A stretch of DNA of 7,338 nucleotides from Eubacteriales bacterium (GCA_028703645.1 JAQVML010000008.1:4423-11760), one strand, 5' to 3'. Numbered from the stretch's first letter, positions 1 through 5,495 are shown. The notes: generated by a model from the letters alone, not told the origin. Program-made: numbers and translations.

Positions 1-356
1 GCGATACGCATCTGGCTCTTATAAAACGGCGTTTCGGAAAGCGAGGTAACGCCGTGGGGCAGATCTTCCGTCTTGGGGTTGTAAACGAGGCGCTCGACCG
101 GACGGCCTTTGAGCAAATGCTCGCTGACGATCTCGGTCACGTCGTCTTCGGTCACGCGGCTATAGAACGTGCCTTCCGGATAGACGATCATGATGGGGCC
201 AAGTGCGCAGAGGCCGAAGCAGCCGGTCTGAACAACCTTGATCTCCTCATCGAGACCCTGTTTTTTGAGCTCTTTTTCGAGGTGCTCGCGAATCGCGGGG
301 CTTCCGCTGGATGTGCAGCCGGTTCCGCCGCAGACTAATACATGTGAACGAATCAT
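1..356 (-). CDS. hndC: NuoF/HndC-like NAD(P)H-linked hydrogenase subunit, N-terminal part (partial)
   Basis: This is the flavin- and NAD(P)H-binding subunit of a soluble, possibly electron-bifurcating, [FeFe]-hydrogenase complex (the NuoF/HndC/HydB family). Only about 118 N-terminal residues are present, because the gene runs off the left edge. It starts MIRSHVLVCGGTGCTSSG and carries the thioredoxin-like [2Fe-2S] domain with ligand cysteines at about residues 9, 14, 46 and 50 (CGGTGC, then TGCFGLC). The sequence then passes into the linker (near LVYNPKTEDLPHG) that leads to the FMN/NADH domain in full-length members. The start is supported by a GGAGGAG ribosome binding site at 363-369, six bases upstream. 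It lies 15 bp after the hndB stop, so the two are surely co-transcribed. In the family, full-length proteins are about 590-600 residues, and the catalytic hydrogenase gene normally follows. The family call is secure. Whether the complex bifurcates or uses NADP rather than NAD cannot be read from this fragment. Confidence 0.93.
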   Translation of the reverse strand, partial: MIRSHVLVCGGTGCTSSGSPAIREHLEKELKKQGLDEEIKVVQTGCFGLCALGPIMIVYPEGTFYSRVTEDDVTEIVSEHLLKGRPVERLVYNPKTEDLPHGVTSLSETPFYKSQMRI

Positions 357-371
357 GGGTTTCTCCTCCGC

Positions 372-737
372 TTATTTCTCACCGATCGTGTATTCGTAAA
401 CGGGCTTGCCGCCCTTGATGTGCTCGCTGACAACTTGCTTTGCCTTCTCGGGCGTCATCTTGACATAGGTGACCTTTTCTTTGCCCACTTCGAAGACTTC
501 CACGATGGGCTCAAGCCGGCAGATGCCGATGCAACCCGTCTGCGAAACGGTTGCTTTCTCGCCCAGGCCCTGCTTTGCTACCTCTTCCACCAAGGTGTTG
601 AGCACGGGACGTGCGCCTGCCGCGATGCCGCAGGTCGCCATACCGACGACGATCCGAATTTCGTTGTGACCTTCGCGCAGGGCAACTTTACTCTTGCTCT
701 TTTCGCGAATCTCTGCCAATTCCTGCAATGATTTCAT
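372..737 (-). CDS. hndB: HndB-like (2Fe-2S) thioredoxin-fold ferredoxin subunit
   Basis: A 121-residue protein of the HndB / (2Fe-2S) ferredoxin-domain family, a small electron-transfer subunit of NAD(P)-linked [FeFe]-hydrogenases that resembles the N-terminal domain of NuoF. An N-terminal helix rich in charged residues (1-25) precedes the thioredoxin-like domain. The cluster motifs are VGMATCGIAAGA (Cys36) and QTGCIGICRLEP (Cys69 and Cys73). The residue five after Cys36, where HndA and HndC have the second ligand, is Gly41, so only three cysteines are visible. From memory this CGIAAGA form is usual in the family. The start has GAGGAAGG about 8-15 bases upstream. It is followed after 15 bp by hndC and preceded by a 137 bp gap, the longest intergenic stretch inside the operon except for the one before the HydS-like gene. 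The protein is expected to be cytoplasmic and in complex with HndA, HndC and HndD. Confidence 0.9.
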   Translation of the reverse strand: MKSLQELAEIREKSKSKVALREGHNEIRIVVGMATCGIAAGARPVLNTLVEEVAKQGLGEKATVSQTGCIGICRLEPIVEVFEVGKEKVTYVKMTPEKAKQVVSEHIKGGKPVYEYTIGEK

Positions 738-820
738 GTTTTCGTTCCTTCCTCACTGATGATTGATTCCGTCATGACTGCTGTTTCCGCGCGGCTATTT
801 GATGCGTTGCGGTGATTTAT

Positions 821-838
821 AAAAAAAGCAATTCTGCT
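821..838 (-). terminator. weak hairpin plus U-tract between the signalling cassette and hndB
   Basis: On the minus strand the gap upstream of hndB contains AGCA-GAAT-TGCT followed at once by a run of T (stem 835-838 with 827-830, T-run 821-827). This has the form of an intrinsic terminator, but the stem is only four Watson-Crick pairs, plus one possible G-U pair. It is at most a leaky attenuator or pause site that could lower hndBC expression relative to the upstream genes. The rest of the 738-874 gap shows no convincing promoter. A TATAAA at 816-821 has no -35 match at 17-19 bp. Confidence 0.25.
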
Positions 839-874
839 CATGCTTGACTCGTTCGGTTTGCGGTCTATCTCCCG

Positions 875-1417
875 CTACTCTTCTCCGTTTAAAAACGCTC
901 TTGCCCAAGAAAGCACCTCCGGGCTGTTGAGCGGCACGTCGTCTCCGAGGATTTCGCGCATCTCGTCGGTGCTCAGGCGTATCTCTTCGCTCTCTTTGCT
1001 ATATTGATAGGTAAGAGAAAGCTCCGGATTGCCCTGTATCAGCGTCAGGATCGTCTCGGTGACGTCCCCCAGCGGCTCGCAATCGACATGCGCGGTGTTG
1101 AAGGTTGCCGTCACGGTGGTGCCGTGCGTGTCTCCTTCGTAAGCCGCCCGATGCGAGGAAAGCGAAAATGTTCCGCCCGTCTGCTCCGCTGCCAACTTGA
1201 ACAACGGCAGCCCCATGCCGACCTTTCGCGTCGTACGCGTCGTGGTAAACGGGTTTGCGGCCTCTGCCGCAAATTCCGGGCTCATGCCCTTGCCATCGTC
1301 CGCAATCGTGATGGTCAGCCAATCGCCGCGCTGCTTCAGCGTGATTTCCACATGCGCAGCGTCCGCTTTGATCGAATTCTGCGCGATATCGAGGATATTG
1401 AGCGAGAGTTCTTTCAT
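875..1417 (-). CDS. stand-alone GHKL-type ATPase (histidine-kinase-like ATP-binding domain)
   Basis: A 180-residue protein consisting of a GHKL ATP-binding domain (about residues 1-110) and an uncharacterised C-terminal tail of about 70 residues. The visible ATP-site motifs are the N box LDIAQNSIKADA (Asn14), the G1 box DDGKGM (41-45), the F-box-like NPFTTTRTT (55-63) and the G2 box KVGMGLPLFK (65-74). There is no dimerisation/phospho-acceptor histidine domain, no sensor domain and no membrane segment. It is therefore not a complete sensor kinase; it must act on a partner protein or work as an ATP-dependent switch. An SD-like GGAGGAG lies inside the end of the preceding PHP gene, whose stop is 5 bp upstream of the start, so translation is probably coupled. 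Its position last in the cassette, just before hndB, links it to hydrogenase control. The domain call is firm and the partner is unknown. Confidence 0.88.
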   Translation of the reverse strand: MKELSLNILDIAQNSIKADAAHVEITLKQRGDWLTITIADDGKGMSPEFAAEAANPFTTTRTTRKVGMGLPLFKLAAEQTGGTFSLSSHRAAYEGDTHGTTVTATFNTAHVDCEPLGDVTETILTLIQGNPELSLTYQYSKESEEIRLSTDEMREILGDDVPLNSPEVLSWARAFLNGEE

Positions 1418-1422
1418 ATCTC

Positions 1423-2175
1423 TTATCTGTCTCCTCCGCGGCGTCCGCTGAGGTAGGCGATCAGCGCATCGCGCACCGTTTGATCACTCGCGCCGATTTC
1501 GCAAGGCAGATTGATCGGAAAACCCGGCTCGGCAATCTCACCAATCCTGTGCGCATCCGACGAGACGATGGCACGTTTTCTGCTCAAAATCGGATACGTG
1601 CGCTCCAGACTCGGCAGGCTCTCCGCATCCCGAACCTCGATCGTGGGAAAATCCGGCTCCTCGGGAAAATCACCCAGCGTGGAGAGCAGTCCGTTTGCCT
1701 CGCGGTCGATATGCGCGGGAATCGCGACTCCGCCATGCGATTTACAAAGTTGGGTCGCTTCTTCCAGCGACAGCGTCGTCGCGTTGATCAGCAGCGATTC
1801 TTCCTCGCCGCAGGGTTCGTCTTCCAAGTCGATCAAACGCTGGATTCCGAAGATTTCCGGCTTGTTCTTGATCTTGATGCGTCGCGCGTCCACCAAAGCG
1901 GAAAAGTCGAGCGCATCCGAAAGCGTTTTGAAGAGACACACAAGGTGTACATCTTCGCTCGTGGTGAGCTCCATGCCCGCAACCGGCACCACACCATAAT
2001 TTTCACAAGCGGCGAAGAAGCTTTTGCAATTGCCGCAGGTGTTGTGGTCCGTCAACGCGAGGATATTCAGGCCGTTGAGCTTGCCGACACCCGCGATAAC
2101 GCCCGGCGTCATGTCCTCGTCCGCACAGGGCGAAAGACAGGAGTGCATGTGCAGATCGCAGCGATACGCGCTCAT
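1423..2175 (-). CDS. PHP-domain metal-dependent phosphoesterase
   Basis: A 250-residue protein of the PHP superfamily, trimetal phosphoesterases related to the TrpH/YciV group and the polymerase-associated PHP domains. The metal-binding motifs occur in order: DLHMHS (His9, His11), Asp19, LALTDHN (Asp43, His44), GMELTTSEDVH (Glu69, His77), AIPAHID (His155) and SSDAHR (Asp207, His209). The full set implies an active hydrolase. Family substrates include nucleotide 3'-phosphates, phospho-sugars and phospho-amino acids, and the substrate here is unknown. The protein is unusually rich in cysteine (10 in 250), with SCLSPCAD next to the first metal motif and CGNC at 47-50. The start overlaps the stop of the preceding DRTGG gene by 4 bp (ATGA), and the next gene begins 5 bp after its stop. 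In context it may remove a phosphate placed by one of the neighbouring ATPases, but that is inference. Confidence 0.9.
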   Translation of the reverse strand: MSAYRCDLHMHSCLSPCADEDMTPGVIAGVGKLNGLNILALTDHNTCGNCKSFFAACENYGVVPVAGMELTTSEDVHLVCLFKTLSDALDFSALVDARRIKIKNKPEIFGIQRLIDLEDEPCGEEESLLINATTLSLEEATQLCKSHGGVAIPAHIDREANGLLSTLGDFPEEPDFPTIEVRDAESLPSLERTYPILSRKRAIVSSDAHRIGEIAEPGFPINLPCEIGASDQTVRDALIAYLSGRRGGDR

Positions 2176-2498
2176 AGCAGCCGGTTGATCTGCGCGCTCA
2201 GCGCAAACGCGGAATCTTCACTGCCCAGCAGGTTGATTCCCTTTTCGTCTGCCAAGCTTGCTACACCGGCATCCGGCGCAACGCCTTCGCAGAGGATGAC
2301 GCAGCTTACGTCCGTCAGCGTCGCCACCGCGACGATGTTGGGATTGCTCATGATGGTGAGCCAGGCGTCGTTTTCCTGCGCCCGACCCATGACCCAGCTC
2401 AAAAGATCGCCCGTGTAACCGCCGCGAATCTCCCTCTCGCCTTGCGGCAGGGCAAACGCGGTCAGATGGAGCGCTTCTTTCAGGCCGAACACCGTCAT
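2172..2498 (-). CDS. DRTGG-like domain protein (second copy)
   Basis: A 108-residue protein that is essentially one DRTGG-like domain, the small domain found fused to CBS pairs, to HPr kinase-like and to phosphotransacetylase proteins. Stand-alone copies are often labelled serine kinase, but this one has no kinase domain or P-loop. The core runs from about residue 27 (GGYTGDLLSWVMG) through ENDAWLTIMSNPNIVAVA to VSCVILCEG and a final SLADEKGINLLGSEDSAF segment. It aligns along its length with the 118-residue DRTGG protein at 4412-4768 (see for example GDLLSWVM against SDMMSDVL, and MSNPNIVAVA against LVNPQVIRTA), so the two are paralogues. A GGGGAGGA ribosome binding site precedes the start. 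It overlaps the HydS-like gene upstream and the PHP gene downstream by 4 bp each, a tight coupling that suggests equimolar partners. Its biochemical role is not known. Confidence 0.85.
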   Translation of the reverse strand: MTVFGLKEALHLTAFALPQGEREIRGGYTGDLLSWVMGRAQENDAWLTIMSNPNIVAVATLTDVSCVILCEGVAPDAGVASLADEKGINLLGSEDSAFALSAQINRLL

Positions 2499-3808
2499 GG
2501 CTGATCCTCCCCGGAACTCTGATCCGTTTCCTGCTCGGGATTTTTACCCAGTTCCGAAATCCGCTCGCGCATGTAGACGATACATTCGTCCACACTGCGC
2601 CCGCCGAGCACAACGTCCTCGGCAAACGCGCGGCAGGTCGGCGCCCCGCAGGAACCGCAATCCAGCGCGGGCAGAGAGGCCGCGAGGGTTTCAATTTCGC
2701 TCATCTTCTGCATCGCTGTGGATAAATCTTCGTCAAACTTACCAACCGGTCGATATTCGAGATCTTTGGGGAAGAGAATTTCCTCCGGATAGCCTTCGTT
2801 ATCGTCCTTTTCCAATCGATTCTGCGATACCGGCAAATACCGCCTCAACGCCTGCAACCGCACCCGCGCGATATAGGGGTTTTCCACCGTTGCCACCCCG
2901 CCGACACAGCCGCCGGGACATGCGTTCAGCTCTACAAACTGTAACATCGGAAAGTGTCCGGTCTCGATTTCGTCCAGCACGCGGATAACGTTTTCAATGC
3001 CGTCCGCCGCAAGATATTTGTCGTTAAACAGCGCGCTCGCTTCGCCGCCGGTGCTCGCCCAGCTCATGCCGATCATGCCGCTCTGGCTAACCGCCTTTGG
3101 AATTACGTTTTTCTTCATGACGCCGATGAGCTTAAAGTAGATATCGCTCATAGAGACGACATAGTCCACATGGCTCTTTTCGCCCAGAAACCCGTTTTTC
3201 ACATAGCTGGCCTTCGCGGGACACGGAGAGATAAACACGATTGCGATATCTTCCGGCTTGAGTTCCGGATGCTTTTGCAGTGCTTCCTCGCGCGCCATCT
3301 TGCCCGCAAGCTCGATCGGCGGCATCATGGGGATCACGTGATCGCAAAGATACGGAAACCGCAGCGTGATGAGACGCACGACGACCGGACAGGCGGAGTT
3401 GATCACGGGGTAGCTGACGTTTTCCTCACGCATATATCTGCGCGTATATTCCGTCACGATCTCGGCGGCACGGGCCACCTCAAACACATCGTTAAAGCCG
3501 ATATCGAGCAAGCCTTGCAGCACGTAATCCACGTCGTCCAGATCCACAAACTGACCGTAAAACGATGGCGCGGGCAGCGCAATGCGATATTTCTTGGCGT
3601 CGATATCCTCAAAGTGGTCAAACGTCGCCTTCTTCGCCTGATAGGGGCAACGGCGAATGCACTCGCCGCAATCGATGCAAACATCCGAATTGATCACCGC
3701 GTGACCATCGCGAATGCGAATGGCTTCGGTTGGACAACGCTTGAGGCAGTTGGTACAGCCCTTGCATTTTTCAATATCGAGCGAAACTGAATGCTTGTAT
3801 TGCTTCAT
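2495..3808 (-). CDS. HydS-like [FeFe]-hydrogenase homologue (putative H2/redox sensor)
   Basis: A 437-residue iron-sulfur protein of the [FeFe]-hydrogenase superfamily. Residues 15-25 and 44-54 are two [4Fe-4S] motifs (CxxCxxCxxxC each). The H-cluster domain covers about 75-330, with motifs NSACP (Cys140), SPCPAK (Cys196, Lys199) and ELNACPGGC (Cys297, Cys301). Residues 384-409 form a further [4Fe-4S] domain (CGSCGAPTC, then Cys409) of the RnfB/Fe-S type. All four H-domain cysteine ligands and the lysine are present. The proton-transfer cysteine of catalytic enzymes is Ala139, and the two methionines near the cluster are replaced by Ser194 and Asn295, as expected of sensory (Group C/D) members. 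There is no PAS domain or kinase. The start at 3808 (MKQYKHSVSLDIEKC) is chosen because the 40 codons open upstream are Arg/Lys-rich, unlike the family. It sits between the two DRTGG/ATPase modules. An electron-transfer or assembly role is the alternative. Confidence 0.87.
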   Translation of the reverse strand: MKQYKHSVSLDIEKCKGCTNCLKRCPTEAIRIRDGHAVINSDVCIDCGECIRRCPYQAKKATFDHFEDIDAKKYRIALPAPSFYGQFVDLDDVDYVLQGLLDIGFNDVFEVARAAEIVTEYTRRYMREENVSYPVINSACPVVVRLITLRFPYLCDHVIPMMPPIELAGKMAREEALQKHPELKPEDIAIVFISPCPAKASYVKNGFLGEKSHVDYVVSMSDIYFKLIGVMKKNVIPKAVSQSGMIGMSWASTGGEASALFNDKYLAADGIENVIRVLDEIETGHFPMLQFVELNACPGGCVGGVATVENPYIARVRLQALRRYLPVSQNRLEKDDNEGYPEEILFPKDLEYRPVGKFDEDLSTAMQKMSEIETLAASLPALDCGSCGAPTCRAFAEDVVLGGRSVDECIVYMRERISELGKNPEQETDQSSGEDQP

Positions 3809-3966
3809 GCGCGCGTTCTTCGCCTTTCCGCATCTCTGCCGCCTTTGGCACCGTTGCCTTGGGACAGCTTGCGTTTTTCTCCGGCGCGCCGATTCGAATG
3901 ATTCTGTTCGCGCCTGTGTCTTCGGCAAAATGATGATCGGATTATTTGCCAGATTCGAAATGTTCT
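3809..3966. other. intergenic gap upstream of the HydS-like gene
   Basis: This 158 bp stretch is the longest gene-free interval inside the operon. The minus strand stays open in frame with the HydS-like gene up to 3928, but the encoded residues are low-complexity basic and are not credible as protein. It contains a 10 bp palindrome (CGGCGCGCCG, 3882-3891) and two copies of GATTCGAA (3891-3898 and 3952-3959). I see no good promoter, and no terminator-type hairpin with a T-run. A weak purine-rich stretch (GGAAAGGCGAAG) lies 11-22 bases before the chosen start. Confidence 0.4.
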
Positions 3967-4419
3967 TTATTCTGCTGAAGAAGTTGATTTTCCCGTTGTG
4001 AAATAGACCTTCATCGTCACCGTCGTGCCTTTGCCCAGCACAGTGTCAATCTTCATCTCGTCCGTATAGCGCTTCATGTTCGGCAGACCCATGCCCGCAC
4101 CGAACCCCAGCGCACGGATATTGTCGGGAGCGGTGGAATACCCTTCTTGCATGGCAAGGTCGATATCCGGAATGCCAGGACCCGAGTCCGCAAGGATAAT
4201 TGTAATGCTGTTTTTGTCCACATACACGTCGGCGCTGCCGCCGCGCGCATGCACGACCATGTTGATTTCGCCTTCATACATCGCGATGGAAACGCGGCGA
4301 ATGGTCTCCGCATCAAACCCGAGCTGACGAAGCTTTCGCTTAACCTCGACCGACGCTGCGCCGGCAGAGGTGAAATTATCCCCGTCTACGTCATAATGAA
4401 ACCGAAGCGCCTCAGCCAT
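3967..4419 (-). CDS. RsbW/SpoIIAB-like GHKL ATPase (anti-sigma-factor-type serine kinase fold)
   Basis: A 150-residue stand-alone ATP-binding protein resembling the anti-sigma/serine-kinase family (RsbW, SpoIIAB). Motifs are the N box YEGEINMVVHA (Glu49, Asn53), the G1 box ADSGPGIPD (77-85) and the G2 box GFGAGMGLPNMKRY (105-118). A predicted helix of charged residues (25-45) precedes the N box, as in that family. There is no histidine phospho-acceptor domain. The start at 4419 is preferred over an upstream in-frame ATG at 4560 because the extra 47 residues lie entirely within the preceding gene and do not look like the family. This start overlaps the DRTGG stop by 8 bp, with only a weak GAGG nearby, so translation is probably coupled. 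Known family members bind a sigma factor and phosphorylate a STAS-domain antagonist; neither is present here, so its partner may be the DRTGG or HydS-like neighbour. Confidence 0.87.
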   Translation of the reverse strand: MAEALRFHYDVDGDNFTSAGAASVEVKRKLRQLGFDAETIRRVSIAMYEGEINMVVHARGGSADVYVDKNSITIILADSGPGIPDIDLAMQEGYSTAPDNIRALGFGAGMGLPNMKRYTDEMKIDTVLGKGTTVTMKVYFTTGKSTSSAE

Positions 4420-4768
4420 TGGCGCAGGCCTCGCTGCCCAGTCCGCTTGAGTAAAGCTTGCCGCAGGCTTCGTACATCCGGCTATCGCTTGCAAGCACCG
4501 CAATGTGGTGTTCCTTGGCGAGAGCCAGCATCTCCGGCGTGGGGCGTTTGCTGCGGACAAACACGATGCAGCGCATGTCCATCATCATAGCGGTTCGGAT
4601 GACCTGCGGATTGACAAGCCCCGTGACAAGCACGCCTTGATCCTTAACATAGGCGAGCACGTCGCTCATCATGTCGCTGCCGCAGGCGCTCTGCACCTCT
4701 TCGTCGAGCAGATAGTCTCCGCAGAGCACTTCCGCGCCGAGCAATGATGCAATTTCACGAATCTTCAT
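4412..4768 (-). CDS. DRTGG-domain protein (first copy)
   Basis: A 118-residue, single-domain DRTGG-family protein. The N-terminal helix-turn region (MKIREIASLLGAEVLCG) is typical of DRTGG domains. It is followed by the core SACGSDMMSDVLAYVKDQG (27-45), the strand-turn VLVTGLVNPQVIRTA, RCIVFVRSKRP and a C-terminal HHIAVLASDSRMYEACGKLY segment. It is paralogous to the 108-residue protein at 2172-2498. No catalytic motif or membrane segment is visible, and the domain is thought to be a ligand- or protein-binding module. It begins 79 bp after hndA and overlaps the RsbW-like ATPase gene by 8 bp, so those two form one translational unit. An AGGGA ribosome binding site lies about 12 bases upstream of the start. 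Its function is not established. Confidence 0.86.
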   Translation of the reverse strand: MKIREIASLLGAEVLCGDYLLDEEVQSACGSDMMSDVLAYVKDQGVLVTGLVNPQVIRTAMMMDMRCIVFVRSKRPTPEMLALAKEHHIAVLASDSRMYEACGKLYSSGLGSEACANG

Positions 4769-4847
4769 TCGATTTCGTCCCTTCGTTCCGGTTTCCTCGG
4801 GCGAGTGTAAGATGCCGCTTCGGGCGCGATGATTTCAGTCTGTTGGA

Positions 4848-5342
4848 TCAGTTATACTTGGCAAGAATGCCTTTGATGTCTGCGGGAACGAGACGACCGT
4901 AGACGTCCTCATCTACCACGATGACCGGAGCAAGGCCGCAGCAGCCGAGGCAGCGGGTCGCTTCCAGCGTGAATTCGCCGTCCGCCGTGGTGCCGCCGGC
5001 TTTGACGCCAAGCTGCTTTTCGAGTTCTTCCAGAATGTTCTGCGAACCTTTGACATAGCAAGCCGTGCCGAGGCAGACCGCAACACGATGCTTCCCCGTC
5101 GGGTTGAGGGAGAACTGCGCGTAAAACGTTACGACCTCATAGACTTCTTCAATCGAAATGCCAAGGCCTTCTGCAATCTTGGTTTGCACTTCGATGGGCA
5201 GATAACCGTAAAGTTCCTGTGCCTGCTGAAGGATGGGCATCAATGCACCCGGAACGTCCTTGTTGTCCGCAATGATCTTTAATAGCTGTTTTTCCTGCTC
5301 CTGCGTCCCGCGAAAGGGTACGACAGTTTTCTGCTTTGCCAT
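4848..5342 (-). CDS. hndA: NuoE/HndA-like 2Fe-2S subunit of NAD(P)H-linked [FeFe]-hydrogenase
   Basis: A 164-residue NuoE (24 kDa)/HndA/HydC family protein, the [2Fe-2S] electron-transfer subunit that docks to the NuoF-like subunit. It has an N-terminal helical bundle (about 15-80, with the conserved LYGYLP and YEVVTFYAQF segments), then a thioredoxin-like domain with ligand cysteines 90 and 95 (CLGTAC) and 131 and 135 (CLGCCG). Length and motifs match complete family members. The start is fixed by AGGAGG at 5349-5354, six bases upstream. A longer in-frame ATG at 5414 lies upstream of the predicted -10 element and is rejected. It is the first gene of the operon, about 50 nt from the predicted transcription start. 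The subunits it must assemble with (hndB, hndC) are encoded more than 4 kb downstream, past six signalling-type genes. Confidence 0.95.
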   Translation of the reverse strand: MAKQKTVVPFRGTQEQEKQLLKIIADNKDVPGALMPILQQAQELYGYLPIEVQTKIAEGLGISIEEVYEVVTFYAQFSLNPTGKHRVAVCLGTACYVKGSQNILEELEKQLGVKAGGTTADGEFTLEATRCLGCCGLAPVIVVDEDVYGRLVPADIKGILAKYN

Positions 5343-5348
5343 AATCTT

Positions 5349-5354
5349 CCTCCT
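5349..5354 (-). promoter_or_regulatory. Shine-Dalgarno site of hndA
   Basis: A full AGGAGG lies six bases before the ATG at 5342. It settles the start in favour of the 164-residue form over the 188-residue reading frame. Confidence 0.85.
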
Positions 5355-5371
5355 CGGTGTGATTAAAAACC

Positions 5372-5392
5372 GGCCTATATCCGGTATAAGCC
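5372..5392 (-). promoter_or_regulatory. inverted repeat at the hnd transcription start (operator or 5' hairpin)
   Basis: On the minus strand GGCTTATA-CCGGA-TATAGGCC forms an 8 bp stem (one G-U pair) with a 5 nt loop. It begins at about +1 if transcription starts 7 bases after the -10 at 5400-5405. A competing hairpin, ACCGG-N7-CCGGT (5369-5385), is followed directly by a T-run (5365-5368), which resembles a small terminator. The element could be a DNA operator, a 5' mRNA hairpin, or a pause/attenuation device. The sequence is visible; the function is inferred. Confidence 0.45.
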
Positions 5393-5399
5393 AAGCTGA

Positions 5400-5428
5400 A
5401 TTATACCATAGCAATATTATTTAGGAAA
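5400..5428 (-). promoter_or_regulatory. promoter of the hydrogenase operon (extended -10)
   Basis: The minus strand carries TGGTATAAT, a perfect -10 (5400-5405) with the extended TGn motif (5406-5408). The hexamer 17 bp upstream is TTTCCT (5423-5428), a weak -35, which the extended -10 could offset. A weak -35 often goes with activator control. Predicted start is near 5393, giving a leader of about 50 nt before hndA. Confidence 0.75.
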
Positions 5429-5431
5429 GCT

Positions 5432-5476
5432 GAAAATCGATTTTCGCGCGGAAATCCGTCGTCATTTATCGATTTT
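5432..5476. promoter_or_regulatory. candidate operator region between divergent promoters
   Basis: GAAAATCGATTTTC (5432-5445) is a perfect 14 bp palindrome that ends 4 bp from the hnd -35. Its half ATCGATTTT (5436-5444) recurs as a direct repeat at 5468-5476, 32 bp away, close to three helical turns. A second imperfect palindrome, ATTTTCGCGCGGAAAT (5440-5455), overlaps the first. It does not match the Rex consensus known to me. The regulator is unknown. Confidence 0.4.
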
Positions 5477-5495
5477 GACGTATTTATTCACCCCT

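Noticed and set aside
1480..2418. 312-residue plus-strand open frame opposite the PHP and DRTGG genes
   Set aside because: It lies antisense to two genes with clear family motifs, has no family features of its own, and is explained by the codon bias of the real strand.
3809..3928. 40-residue N-terminal extension of the HydS-like protein
   Set aside because: The extension is Arg/Lys-rich low-complexity sequence with no family resemblance. The downstream Met followed directly by the ferredoxin domain is the natural start.
5343..5414. 24-residue extension of HndA from an upstream ATG at 5414
   Set aside because: It would begin upstream of the predicted -10 element, and the AGGAGG six bases before 5342 clearly marks the shorter form.
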